NCBI GenBank assembly: GCA_964538515.1
Contig: CAZIEW010000007.1
Span: 32,101-96,100, forward strand
Reading direction: 5' to 3'
Source of the DNA: CALBZH01 sp964538515
Lineage (GTDB): Bacteria > Desulfobacterota > Syntrophobacteria > Syntrophobacterales > Syntrophobacteraceae
Length of the DNA: 64,000 nucleotides
Of the stretch, positions 42,555-51,287 are shown piece after piece. The notes under the pieces are model-generated. The model did no database searches. It saw only the letters and a list, made by a program, of their open reading frames with translations, and was not told where the DNA came from. Made by a program: the position numbers and the translations under genes. Position 1 is the stretch's first letter. Each line of letters begins with the position of its first letter.

Positions 42555-43988
42555 TCAACACCGGCCGCTGTCCAGCGGTCTAACCGGTGGTCCCGCCGCA
42601 TGCTCGCGCAGATAGGCGCCAGCATCCATGAGCTTCTGGGTGCGCCTGAGGACCTTCACGAGGAAAGGGATCTGGCTGAATTTGACCTGTTTGAGCCAGT
42701 AGCTCCAACGCTTTTCTCCCGCCGTATTGAGGACGGATCGCTTCCAGGTTTCTGCGTACAGCTCGAAAAAACGCTCGACACCAAGGCGCGGCTCCCACAG
42801 AAGGTGGCTCATGTCATACTTGTACCAGGGCTGGCCGTCCAGAGCAGGGGCCAGGCTGCGAAAATAGTCCGTTCCCGGCAGCGGAGTCAGGACGGTGTAT
42901 CCGGCTCGGTTCAAACCGTGTCGGGCCACGAAATCCCACAGCTCCCGGAATTCCTGCTCGGTCCAGTCCGGGTCCACCAGGAAGTTTCCGGTAACCCCGT
43001 AGCCCATCGAGCGGGCCACATCGATGGCCTCGAGCGTTGACGAGACACCGGTATCCTTCTCGACACGCCGCAGCGCACGGTCCGTCGCCCCCTCAAACCC
43101 GAAGAAAATGTCGAAATGCCGGGCGACGGGCCGCCACGCCTCCAGCAGCCCCGCATGCCGCGCGACAAGGTCCGTGCGGCTTTGGACCAGGATCCAGTGC
43201 TTGCGGATGGAACGCTTCTTCAAAGCCTCAGCGAGCTCAAGGCTGCGGGACTCGTGGTGCCAGAAAAGATCGTCCACCACAAAGACATTTTCGCCCGTCT
43301 CGGCGAAGTCGTCCACGACCGAGGCAACGGATCGCTCCCGAAACGAACGGCGATGCAGCTTCCAAACCGCGCAGAAGCTGCATCGAAACGGGCAGCCCCG
43401 CGCCGTTTCAACCAGCCACACCGGCCTGACCTGCACACAGTGGTAGTGATTCCGATAGCGCTGAACGAGATCCCTGGCCGGCAGAGGGGCGTGACTCAGG
43501 TCCACCAGATCAGTCACTTCCGGAGTCGTCGTCCAGCCCTCGGGGGTGCGGAGCCTGAGCCCGGGAACATCCGCCAGAGACCGTCCGGTCTCTAGGGCCT
43601 CGACAAGCGCCGGGAAGACCGCCTCTCCATCCCCCAGGCAGATGGCGTCGATTTCCGGGACTTCCATCGCCCGTGAATAGGCGGATGGAGCCGCCCCTCC
43701 GACAACAATGCAGCCCCCCGGCAGCTCTCGTCGCACAGCACGAGCGACTCCCAGAGCAAGATCGAGCTCCAGCGCGTGAGGGACCGAAATTCCTACCAGT
43801 CCGGGGCGCAGCCGACGCGCCCACGCGGCGGCGCTCCGATCGAACCGCTCGTCCACGAGAGCCACCTCGTGCCCGCGGCTTCGAATCGCCGCCGCCAAAT
43901 ACTGCAGGCCGAGCGGCTCAACCCTGAAAAACGGCCCCAAGCCAAACGTCTCATTGCCGGGATTAGGTCGTATCAGAAGGATCTTCAT
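42555..43988 (-). CDS. B12-binding-domain radical SAM protein
   Basis: A 477-residue protein. The N-terminal part is a cobalamin-binding-like Rossmann domain (LIRPNPGNETFGLGPFFRVEPLGLQYLAAAIRSRGHEV, VGGAAPSAY), followed by the radical SAM core with GCPFRCSFC near residue 200 (CX3CX2C) and a TIM-barrel (FFGFEGATDRALRRV, YGVTGNFLVDPDWTEQEF). These enzymes methylate or rearrange unactivated carbons, often in lipid or cofactor modification (hopanoid methylases are relatives). The substrate is unknown. Seven bases separate it from the upstream cation exporter gene on the same strand. Confidence 0.87.
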   Translation of the reverse strand: MKILLIRPNPGNETFGLGPFFRVEPLGLQYLAAAIRSRGHEVALVDERFDRSAAAWARRLRPGLVGISVPHALELDLALGVARAVRRELPGGCIVVGGAAPSAYSRAMEVPEIDAICLGDGEAVFPALVEALETGRSLADVPGLRLRTPEGWTTTPEVTDLVDLSHAPLPARDLVQRYRNHYHCVQVRPVWLVETARGCPFRCSFCAVWKLHRRSFRERSVASVVDDFAETGENVFVVDDLFWHHESRSLELAEALKKRSIRKHWILVQSRTDLVARHAGLLEAWRPVARHFDIFFGFEGATDRALRRVEKDTGVSSTLEAIDVARSMGYGVTGNFLVDPDWTEQEFRELWDFVARHGLNRAGYTVLTPLPGTDYFRSLAPALDGQPWYKYDMSHLLWEPRLGVERFFELYAETWKRSVLNTAGEKRWSYWLKQVKFSQIPFLVKVLRRTQKLMDAGAYLREHAAGPPVRPLDSGRC

Positions 43989-43995
43989 GCGGGCG

Positions 43996-44958
43996 TCACA
44001 CGGTAGGCTTCAGACAGGAACTGCCTTCGCAGGCGTTCACCTCCACGAGGACATGCGACAGGTTCGGAATGCCGCTCAGCAGTTGTTTATAGTGCTGGGG
44101 CGGCTTGGGGTGATGGGTGACAACGGAGAGAGTCGCGGACAGGTCCCGAGGCCCGAGGTGCCACACATGAAGGTCCGCGATGAGGTTGTCGCTGTCGGCC
44201 TCGACAGCCTCCTTGATGGCGGCCTTGATGCTTCCATCGACTGCCCCGTCAAGCAGGAAGCCGCTTGTATCCCGCACGAGGCCGTGAGACCACTTTGTGA
44301 TAACGCAGGCACCCGCGAGGCCCATGACGGGATCCATCCACACCCAGCCGAAATATTTCCCGAACAGCAGCGCAACGATTGCCGCGACCGACGTCAGCGC
44401 ATCCGCCAGCACATGAAGGTAAGCTGCCCGCAGGTTGTGGTCGTGGTGGGTGTGGGCATGGGCGTGCGGATGGGGCTCATCGTCGTGTGCCTCACCGTCG
44501 TCCAGATGGCCGTGCAGCAGGAAGCCACACAAAAGATTCACGAGAAGCCCCGCGACGGCCACACCGATGGCCTCGTTGAACTGAATGGGCTTGGGCTCGA
44601 TCATGCGCATGATCGACTCCACTGCCATCACGAGGGCAATCACCACCAACGCGACAGCGCTCGCAAAGCCTCCGAGAGCGCTCACCTTCCCGGTCCCGAA
44701 GGTGAAGCGCGGGCTTTCCGCGTGCAATCGCGCGTAGCGGTAAGCAAAAAGCGCGATTCCGAAGGCGGCCACATGAGTCCCCATGTGCCAACCATCGGCG
44801 AGCAGCGCCATCGACCCGAACCACACTCCTGCAACGATCTCCACGCCCATCATGGCCATGGTCAGCACCATGACACGGATCGTGCTCTTCTCCGCGGCCC
44901 CATGGTCAATTGCGAGTGTGTGAGAATGCTGCCACCGGCTCAACGTATACACATGCAT
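43996..44958 (-). CDS. dmeF: cation diffusion facilitator, DmeF-type Co2+/Ni2+ exporter
   Basis: A 320-residue, six-helix CDF protein. The metal site motifs HSHTL at the N-terminus, ADGWHMGTH in helix II (HxxxD-type counterpart) and LHVLADALTS in helix V are present. A His-rich loop (PHPHAHAHTHHDHN) lies between helices IV and V, and there is a cytoplasmic domain (HVWHLGPRDLSATLSVV). The N-terminal W.HSH and GSMALLADGWHMGTH stretches are typical of DmeF. It exports divalent metal for protons. It is followed by the radical SAM gene and preceded by a ferritin-like gene, hinting at metal homeostasis. Confidence 0.85.
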   Translation of the reverse strand: MHVYTLSRWQHSHTLAIDHGAAEKSTIRVMVLTMAMMGVEIVAGVWFGSMALLADGWHMGTHVAAFGIALFAYRYARLHAESPRFTFGTGKVSALGGFASAVALVVIALVMAVESIMRMIEPKPIQFNEAIGVAVAGLLVNLLCGFLLHGHLDDGEAHDDEPHPHAHAHTHHDHNLRAAYLHVLADALTSVAAIVALLFGKYFGWVWMDPVMGLAGACVITKWSHGLVRDTSGFLLDGAVDGSIKAAIKEAVEADSDNLIADLHVWHLGPRDLSATLSVVTHHPKPPQHYKQLLSGIPNLSHVLVEVNACEGSSCLKPTV

Positions 44959-44968
44959 CGTTCAATCT

Positions 44969-45274
44969 CTACTTCTTCAGCTTCCCGATCATTTCTTCAA
45001 CCTCTTCATACCCCTCTTTATAAAACTTTTCCTCCTCGGGGTCCAATTCACGCAGCAGACGAAGAAATTCACCGGCATGCTCCTTCTCCTCGTTGGCGAT
45101 ATCCAACAGGACTTCCTTGGCTAACGGATTGTCCGTGCTTTCCGCAGTCTGCTGATACAGCTGGATCGCTTCGTATTCGGCTGCGATCATGAAGCGGATG
45201 GCTCGCACCAGCTCCTCGTGAGTGAGCTTTCTATCGTTTCTAAGGACCGTAAACGGATTGCAGAATTCGGGCAT
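44969..45274 (-). CDS. encapsulin-type ferritin-like protein (demi-ferritin)
   Basis: A 101-residue two-helix protein with the half-ferritin iron motif: Glu33 in MIAAEYEAIQLYQ, and Glu63 and His66 in NEEKEHAGEF. The sequence (LTHEELVRAIRF...LLRELDPEEEKFYKEGYEEVEE) closely resembles the ferritin-like domain fused to or packaged in encapsulins. Such halves dimerise or decamerise to make ferroxidase sites. GGAG lies upstream of ATG 45274. No encapsulin shell gene is present in the window, and the C-terminus (MIGKLKK) shows no clear long cargo peptide. Confidence 0.85.
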   Translation of the reverse strand: MPEFCNPFTVLRNDRKLTHEELVRAIRFMIAAEYEAIQLYQQTAESTDNPLAKEVLLDIANEEKEHAGEFLRLLRELDPEEEKFYKEGYEEVEEMIGKLKK

Positions 45275-45357
45275 GCTCTTCTCCTTTCTCGGATTGGTCT
45301 CCTCCAACTTGCCTCAATCCTCGGGTACCCGAGGATCGACTGTAACCCATCTCACCC

Positions 45358-45640
45358 TCACTGGAGCCCCAATGCACGCTTCGGCCCGACCAGCTCCCCC
45401 GCCGGAAGCATGAAAGCCCCCACCATGATCGCCACGTCCGCGACATTGAAAGTCCCGGTTCGCCATCCACCGAAACGCTCCCTGGTTGTGCACCGGCTCC
45501 AGTCGAACGGTGTCGCCCCAAAAAGACCAGCCTCCCACATCGGGCGGCCATGACCTCGCCATCGACTTGGTTGCCTGGTCACAACCCAAGCAGGGCAGGA
45601 ACACGATCAGGAACAGGATCGAACGGTTCACACGGCTCAC
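45358..45640 (-). pseudogene. lspA: lspA (prolipoprotein signal peptidase II) remnant
   Basis: Reading from GTG 45640 gives a LspA start (SILFLIVFLPCLGCDQATKSMAR, then LEPVHNQGAF). The middle of the enzyme (second and third membrane segments) is missing, and the end (TFNVADVAIMVGAFML), with one of the two catalytic aspartates in the FNVAD motif, lies in another frame. An internal deletion plus frameshift is the simplest reading, so no functional LspA is made from this locus. A working copy should exist elsewhere. Confidence 0.7.
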
Positions 45641-45697
45641 AGAGTGTCTCCGGTTTGCAACTGCGGCATGAGCTCGAACGACCTCGGGATACGACTA

Positions 45698-46939
45698 TCA
45701 ATTGCATTCACAAGTCTTCCGCGGGCCGTAGAGCTGGAGTGACTCTTCGGCGCGTTCCAAAGCTTCGAGGTATAGACCTGTTATTATTCCTTCCTTCACG
45801 TTAAGCTTTAAAGCAAGATTCATGAAGTCTTTGATATTGCCCCTTTCATAGCTAACCACGAGATCAAAAAGCATTTTAAATCGATTCTTCTTTCCAGACA
45901 AAGCATTCTTTATATCTTCCGACAGAGGCATATCATCAATGATTTCTTTAAGTGGACGTCCAAGAAATACATCCAACATCGAAAAAAGACCCATCATGAA
46001 AAGCTCTGGGCCGCTTTCCTTGAGTCCAACAGATCCACCCAACGCTTCGCAGAAATTCGCTCTTATAAGAGACGCCACCACGAGCTCTGCAGGCTTGTTC
46101 TGGCCAAGACCCGTCATAATTATGAGAGAGGCCCATCTCCTGATTTCACGCTCTCCCAGTAATGTCAATGCCTGCTTAATGGATGAGACGTTTTGCCTAA
46201 GTCCAAAAAACGCTGAGTTTATATAGCGAAGCAGACGATAACTCAACGATACATCCTGTTTAATAACATTTTCAAGGGAACGGTAGTCTAACTCCGGTCT
46301 GTTAACCTCATGAAGTATTCTTAGTTGTGAAAGCTCATATTGCGGAATCTCTTTTTCTGAAATAATGACCGGATCGCTGAAGAAATAGCCTTGAAAGTAA
46401 TCGTAATCAGCATCCAGAGCGAGCTTGAGCTCGGCACGGGTGTTGACCGCTTCCACCAGAAATCGCTTGCCGTTCGCATAGGGCAGCGACTTTGCCGCTG
46501 GAAGCGCAGGTCCGTCGGGGCTGATCTTCGTCTTCACGATGTCCACCAAAGGCGTCAGGAGCCCCAGCGCCGGATCGCCCATCACAGCGATGTCGGCGGC
46601 CAAGGTGTAGCCTTGCTCCTTGAGCCAAGTGGCCGATTTAACCAGGTTTTCTGAGAACCCCGGTCCGTGTGAGATCTCGACGACCGTGAGGTCCTTGGGA
46701 AGCGTGATTTCCGTCTCCCCCGCGACCAAGCTCAGAGTCAAATCCACGAAGGCCCTCTTGCCGCTGGTGATCTTGTCGAAACCGATCAGGAGGAAGGTAT
46801 TCTCGACCTCCTTGAGGGACGAATCAGGTCGAAGAAGCTTGTTGGTGGATTCGTAATGGTGGGACGAGCAGAGAATCTTATAGCCGAAAACCGCCTGCTT
46901 TCTGTCAAAGATGGGCTGCCTGACCACAATACGTTCCAT
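45698..46939 (-). CDS. EAL-like plus HDOD signalling protein
   Basis: A 413-residue protein. The N-terminal region (1-185) is a degenerate EAL domain: RQPIFDRKQAVFGYKIL, VVEISHGPGF in place of the ExLE motif, and KTKISPDG. Catalytic acids of c-di-GMP phosphodiesterases are absent. The C-terminal HDOD region (about 200-400) has LSYRLLRYINSAFFGLRQNVSSIKQALTLLGEREIRRWASL and LFMMGLFSMLDVFLG. This fits the YuxH/CdgJ-like group, which acts by binding rather than catalysis. The HDOD half (below about 46390) is much more AT-rich than the EAL half and the flanks, suggesting recombination between genes of different origin. Confidence 0.82.
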   Translation of the reverse strand: MERIVVRQPIFDRKQAVFGYKILCSSHHYESTNKLLRPDSSLKEVENTFLLIGFDKITSGKRAFVDLTLSLVAGETEITLPKDLTVVEISHGPGFSENLVKSATWLKEQGYTLAADIAVMGDPALGLLTPLVDIVKTKISPDGPALPAAKSLPYANGKRFLVEAVNTRAELKLALDADYDYFQGYFFSDPVIISEKEIPQYELSQLRILHEVNRPELDYRSLENVIKQDVSLSYRLLRYINSAFFGLRQNVSSIKQALTLLGEREIRRWASLIIMTGLGQNKPAELVVASLIRANFCEALGGSVGLKESGPELFMMGLFSMLDVFLGRPLKEIIDDMPLSEDIKNALSGKKNRFKMLFDLVVSYERGNIKDFMNLALKLNVKEGIITGLYLEALERAEESLQLYGPRKTCECN

Positions 46940-47156
46940 GTCTTCACTCCGAGAATCCGCGGTCCAAGAGACCTAAGGTAACCTCAATACCGGACTGGGA
47001 ACAGGCCCACACGGCGCGCGCAATCAGTCGCGGAACCGCCTCACAACCGGCCGCAGCAACCGCGGCGCCAAGTCCGATGAGAAACGGGGAGCGCGCGAAA
47101 CGCAACCAGGCAAGATCCGGAAGCGCTCCGCCCGTCGCCACAACACCGAACCGTCG

Positions 47157-47783
47157 CTACGGGAGGGTGTGCAGGAGGGGCCTCCAGAAGGTGCCTTCAA
47201 AATCCTGCAGCACCTCGTCAAGCGGTTTGCTGCCATCGATGACCGTGATGCGCTCCGGCTCCTGCGCCGCAAGGGCCAAGTATCCCTCGCGAACGGCGCG
47301 ATGAAAGGCTCGGTGCTCATTTTCGATTCGGTCTTTGGCCTTCGGTCTCAGCTTCTGGCGACCGGCAGCGACATCGAGGTCGCAATCCACGAGCACGGTG
47401 CGATGGGGCCAGAGACCACCCGTCGCCCATTCCTGGACCGCTCGAAGCATCTTGAGGTCCAGTCCCCGCCCGTAACCCTGGTAAGCCAGGGTCGCGTCGA
47501 TGAATCGGTCGGCCAAAACCCAGTGCCCCTCGTTCAAGGCAGGACGGATGACCTCCTGAACAAGCTGGGCGCGGCTGGCGCTGTAAAGCAAGAGCTCCGC
47601 CCGGTCGCTCATACCCGTGTGACTTGGGTCCAGCAGCAGCTCCCGAACCTTTTCCCCGAGTCTCGTCCCGCCCGGCTCCCGCGTCACAATGTGGGCAACC
47701 CTCTCTTTGGTCAGCCATGCTTCCAGGGTGCTCAGGAGAGTCGTCTTTCCCGCGCCGTCGATGCCTTCAAAGCTGATGAACAT
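47157..47783 (-). CDS. tmk: thymidylate kinase
   Basis: A 208-residue P-loop kinase making dTDP from dTMP. Walker A is EGIDGAGKTTLL; REPGGTRLGE and DRFIDATLAYQGYGRG are the TMK signatures. It is the last gene of the HD-ddl-thyX-dut-tmk operon, 15 bases after dut. Confidence 0.94.
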   Translation of the reverse strand: MFISFEGIDGAGKTTLLSTLEAWLTKERVAHIVTREPGGTRLGEKVRELLLDPSHTGMSDRAELLLYSASRAQLVQEVIRPALNEGHWVLADRFIDATLAYQGYGRGLDLKMLRAVQEWATGGLWPHRTVLVDCDLDVAAGRQKLRPKAKDRIENEHRAFHRAVREGYLALAAQEPERITVIDGSKPLDEVLQDFEGTFWRPLLHTLP

Positions 47784-47798
47784 GGAGACCTACCCGGA

Positions 47799-48395
47799 TT
47801 AGCCCGTCGGGATCTTCAGAGCCCGGTTGTCGTGCTCGGTCTTGGTGTCTTCGTTGTAGTGGCGGTCCTGGCGCTCGAAGTTCACTCGATTCTTGGCGAT
47901 ATAGATCTCTTTGACGGTCTCGAAGCTCATGGACTGCAGCCCACAGGCTTCCCCGAAGCATCGCCAAAGCTCCAGCACCGCCTCCCTCGCCTTCTCTTCC
48001 TTGTACCCGCCGCCCTTGGCCCACCACTTCCATTTGACGCTGTTTTGCAGATCGTCGAGCGCCAGAAAGCTCCGGACCACGCACGATTGCAGAGAGGCGC
48101 CGTTGCGGGTGGCGGCCAGTACAAACGCTTCGTCCGCCTCGACACGGACGATTTGCGACAGGCTCACGAGAAAGTGGAGCATGTCCACAACCTCGATCTT
48201 GCCGTTCTTCGTCCCGACGCCGAGCTCCTGAATCTCGCGGATGAGCTCGGCGAGCTCGGCCGACAGCGCCTTCCGGTAGTTTTCGACCCAGACCGGAGCC
48301 GTTTCAGGGTCCGCGATCACTCGCTCGTAGTCGAGCCCGATGTTTTGCAGCGTGTACACGTTCAATTTGCGTTGAAGATCGAAGATGTCCTGCAT
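47799..48395 (-). CDS. all-alpha dUTP diphosphatase-like protein (MazG/dUTPase-2 superfamily)
   Basis: A 198-residue helical protein. AELAELIREIQ and KIEVVDMLHFLVSLSQ provide the paired acidic motifs (E..E and E..D) that bind Mg2+ and nucleotide in the all-alpha NTP pyrophosphatases. KWKWWAK and IYIAKNRVNFERQ match the dUTPase-2 group. Converting dUTP to dUMP supplies ThyX, the next gene upstream. ATG 48395 is used; the longer frame runs into thyX. Confidence 0.78.
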   Translation of the reverse strand: MQDIFDLQRKLNVYTLQNIGLDYERVIADPETAPVWVENYRKALSAELAELIREIQELGVGTKNGKIEVVDMLHFLVSLSQIVRVEADEAFVLAATRNGASLQSCVVRSFLALDDLQNSVKWKWWAKGGGYKEEKAREAVLELWRCFGEACGLQSMSFETVKEIYIAKNRVNFERQDRHYNEDTKTEHDNRALKIPTG

Positions 48396-48409
48396 GCGCT
48401 CACGTCCTG

Positions 48410-49426
48410 TCAGACGACCAGTCCCATCGATTCGAAGTACCGGCGAACCTCCCGGGCGATCCAGCGGATCCTCGGGTGGGCGCCTCTCGATTCCCGAAGG
48501 GTGATGAAATGCTTCCAACCACTCCAGCGTCCGGTCACAAAAAGCTCGCTTTTGAGCAGATTGGGAAGGATATCCCTCGCAATCTGGGGCTTCAAGCCGC
48601 GCCGAACGTCATCCTCATACCATTCAAAGAGCTGCTCGGCCCGTGCGAGCCAGATCCGCGCAATGGCCTCGCTCACCTGCAGCGTCCCACTGCCGCGATC
48701 GAAAAACGGCTCGAGCTCCTCGGGCAGAATCACCGCCATGCCTTTATTGCGGTAGTTCACGTAGCGCGTGCTTTCCTGCGTGAACGAAAAGACCCGGTGG
48801 CGAACGACCTCATGCGTGATGCCCCGGTCACAGACGAGCTTGAACAGGAAGACGGGAAGATCCGAAGCAGGATCTTTCTTGAGCAGCGCGACCTGCTCGT
48901 CTTCCCCCATGAGTCGCACCCCGTAGGGCAAATAGGCGGGCTTCGACGCAGGCTCGTCGAACAGGCTCGGGAAAAAACGGTTCAAGTGAAACGAGAAAAA
49001 GCGGGCGTATTCGGGGCTCACGGCATGGAGGGCGTGCAGCGTCTCGAGCCAGGCACGAACGTTTCCTGAAACGGCAAACTCGGCAACCGGCGTGGCGCTG
49101 TCCGTGAAAAACCGATGGTAGGCATGACGCTCCTTGAGCGCCATCAAAAGCCCACTTAGAAAATCGCCCGTGGACTTGACCCAGGGAACGGCCGTCGCGA
49201 GCTCGCTTCCCCGAATCGAAAGCACGATATTGCTGTGCTCGAGGACCGACAGATGCTCCTGCCCCTTCAGCATGAGCACAAACGCCCTGGCCGAGTCATC
49301 CGTGATCTTGTCTTCGGACTTGTAAGCCGTCCGACCGCAGAGCTCAATGGTCCGCAGAGCCTTCTCTTCCTCCGACGGCGCCGCGCCGAACGGAATCACC
49401 TGCATGGGCACGAACTGGATTGACAT
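48410..49426 (-). CDS. thyX: flavin-dependent thymidylate synthase, enlarged
   Basis: A 338-residue protein carrying the ThyX motif RHRVFSFTQESTRY (RHRX7S type), with the HSNIVLSIRGSELA region and a C-terminal RWSGWKHFITLR segment. It makes dTMP from dUMP with FAD and methylenetetrahydrofolate. It is about 100 residues longer than ordinary ThyX; the extra sequence lies between the N-terminal part and the motif (FFSFHLNRFFPSLFDEPASKPAYLPYGVR). Start ATG 49426 has AGGGAGG. Operon with dut and tmk gives a complete dUTP-to-dTDP route. Confidence 0.88.
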   Translation of the reverse strand: MSIQFVPMQVIPFGAAPSEEEKALRTIELCGRTAYKSEDKITDDSARAFVLMLKGQEHLSVLEHSNIVLSIRGSELATAVPWVKSTGDFLSGLLMALKERHAYHRFFTDSATPVAEFAVSGNVRAWLETLHALHAVSPEYARFFSFHLNRFFPSLFDEPASKPAYLPYGVRLMGEDEQVALLKKDPASDLPVFLFKLVCDRGITHEVVRHRVFSFTQESTRYVNYRNKGMAVILPEELEPFFDRGSGTLQVSEAIARIWLARAEQLFEWYEDDVRRGLKPQIARDILPNLLKSELFVTGRWSGWKHFITLRESRGAHPRIRWIAREVRRYFESMGLVV

Positions 49427-49446
49427 GGTGACCTCCCTGGAGGGGA

Positions 49447-50385
49447 TCAGCGCTCCAGCGCAAGCTCGATGAGCCGATCCAGAAGAGCCGAAAACGGGAT
49501 CCCCGCGGCGGCCGCGGCCTGCGGCAGAAGGCTCGTCTGGGTCATGCCGGGAATCGTGTTGGTTTCGAGGACGAAGATGTCATCCCCGGAAACGATCATG
49601 TCGGTTCGGCTGTAGCCCCGGCAATGGAGCGCCCGATGCGCACGCACGGCAAGGTCCTGGGCTCTTCGCGTGATGTCTTCCGAAACTCGGGCGGGACAGA
49701 TTTCGTGCGAGGCTCCCGGGGTATACTTGGCCGCATAGTCGAAAAACTCATACTGATCGCCGGGGATGATCTCGACCAGGGGGAGCGCTTGGAGGGTGTC
49801 GTTTCCGAGGACGCCCCCCGTGATCTCGATTCCCGCGATGTAACGCTCGATCAGACAGCGCTTGTCAAACCGGTAGCCCAGCTCCAGGGCCTTGCCCAAG
49901 TCCGCTTCGCGCTTCACAATGCTGAGCCCGATGCTCGACCCTTCATGCTCGGGCTTCACCACCACGGGAATCCCCAGCGTATCCAGAATGGTCTTCAGAC
50001 CCCCGTCGGGCTGTCCGCGGTCCACGACGACGTAGGGAGCCGTTGCAATTCCCGCCTGGACATAGAGCTGTTTGGTCAGAACCTTGTTCATGGCGATGGC
50101 GCTTCCCAGGACCCCGCTCCCTTGATAGGGGATACCCAGGGAATCGAGCAGCCCCTGGATGGTCCCGTCTTCACCCATCCGCCCGTGCAGGATGATGAGC
50201 GCCACGTCGATGGTCGGGCGGTCCTGGGCCAGTCGCACCAGGTCGTCCCGAGGATCGTAGCGAAGGATATGATACTTGTCCTTGTCAAGCGCCTGGAAGA
50301 CTTGATCGCCGCTCTTGAGCGAAACCTCACGCTCGGCCGACTTCCCCCCTGCCAGCAAAGCCACCGTCAGTTTCTTGGTCGTCAT
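49447..50385 (-). CDS. ddl: D-alanine--D-alanine ligase
   Basis: A 312-residue ATP-grasp enzyme joining two D-alanines for peptidoglycan. N-terminal LLAGGKSAEREVSLKSG, central HGRMGEDGTIQGLLDSLGIPYQGSG, VVKPEHEGSSIGLSIV and the C-terminal VLETNTIPGMTQTSLLPQAA are the Ddl signatures. The start is ATG 50385 with GGAGG a short distance upstream, overlapping the HD gene by four bases. Confidence 0.95.
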   Translation of the reverse strand: MTTKKLTVALLAGGKSAEREVSLKSGDQVFQALDKDKYHILRYDPRDDLVRLAQDRPTIDVALIILHGRMGEDGTIQGLLDSLGIPYQGSGVLGSAIAMNKVLTKQLYVQAGIATAPYVVVDRGQPDGGLKTILDTLGIPVVVKPEHEGSSIGLSIVKREADLGKALELGYRFDKRCLIERYIAGIEITGGVLGNDTLQALPLVEIIPGDQYEFFDYAAKYTPGASHEICPARVSEDITRRAQDLAVRAHRALHCRGYSRTDMIVSGDDIFVLETNTIPGMTQTSLLPQAAAAAGIPFSALLDRLIELALER

Positions 50386-50969
50386 GCGCCTCCATTCCCC
50401 CCCACCAAACAGGGGTCGTCCGACAGTTCGAGCCACATCAATTCCGCCGCCGTGGGACCGATGGGAAGGTAACCGAAAATCCTCTCCTCCAACGTCTGAT
50501 ACAGATTCAGCCTCCCCCGCAAAAACTCGGCCTGCTCCTGCGTCTGCGTGTAGCGCACAATGAGGTCTTCGAACCGCTCCTCGAGCGTCACGATTTCCTC
50601 GTGCTTCACCCGTTTGTCCGCATAGTTCACAAGGAGCGACTCGGTGATGGGCCCCGTGGCCCGGTCCCAGTCCAGGGTGACATGATCCCGCACGATGGGC
50701 GACAGGATCCGATACCCCCTGGATTCCAGCATGTCCGCGCCCAGGTCATGATGCCGTTCGCCGGTCGCGAGGCTTCGTGGCTTGCCGATGTCGTGCAGCA
50801 GCGCCCCCGCTTCCAGCAGCGCCAGGTCCAGACGACCGGCGTACCCGTTCAGGCGTCGCCCGAGGAACAAGGCGATCTCCGCCACCACGGCGCTATGGAC
50901 CCGAATGTGGCAGGGCATGTCCACTTCTTTCATAAGCGAAAAGCATTCCGAGCGAGTGGGCACTCTCAT
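50382..50969 (-). CDS. HD-domain phosphohydrolase-like protein
   Basis: A 195-residue protein with an HD domain: HIRVHSAVVAEIALFLG, LLHDIGKPRSLATGERHHDLGADML and IVRDHVTLDWD, with further acidic residues in the second half (NYADKRVKHEEIVTLEERFEDL). It is of the small HDIG/yfbR-like metal-dependent phosphohydrolase kind; the substrate is probably a nucleotide, in keeping with its neighbours. ATGA overlap with ddl shows translational coupling. Confidence 0.82.
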   Translation of the reverse strand: MRVPTRSECFSLMKEVDMPCHIRVHSAVVAEIALFLGRRLNGYAGRLDLALLEAGALLHDIGKPRSLATGERHHDLGADMLESRGYRILSPIVRDHVTLDWDRATGPITESLLVNYADKRVKHEEIVTLEERFEDLIVRYTQTQEQAEFLRGRLNLYQTLEERIFGYLPIGPTAAELMWLELSDDPCLVGGNGGA

Positions 50970-51287
50970 GGGATGCGGTCTTCCCTGTTGGTTGCAGCGA
51001 GATGTTTGTCATGTCCCGGACCCAAGATCACTCACCTCTATTAAGCATCATTTGTCAGAAATTTGCTGCGGTGACAAGATCAGAATCGACGGCAGAGGGC
51101 GGATCCGCGCCAGCCCTGGTCCCACCCCATTCCTGGCGGCACGGGGCGGCATCATGCCTCGTTTCCGTACCACACCCCCAATCACTAAGCTCGAGCAGAG
51201 CACTTGCCAAGGAATGACAGAGTACGCTAAGTACACGGCTGCACAGGAAGGTGGACCATTAACCGAGCCGACCCCCAAAGAGACGTT
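50970..51287. other. intergenic region between divergent HD gene and tex
   Basis: 318 bases without a convincing gene; the open frames here lie on the edge of shadows. No clear promoter elements or repeats were noticed. Confidence 0.4.

Noticed and set aside
45698..46939. Active c-di-GMP phosphodiesterase
   Set aside because: The EAL catalytic acids are missing, so only a binding or scaffold role is supported.
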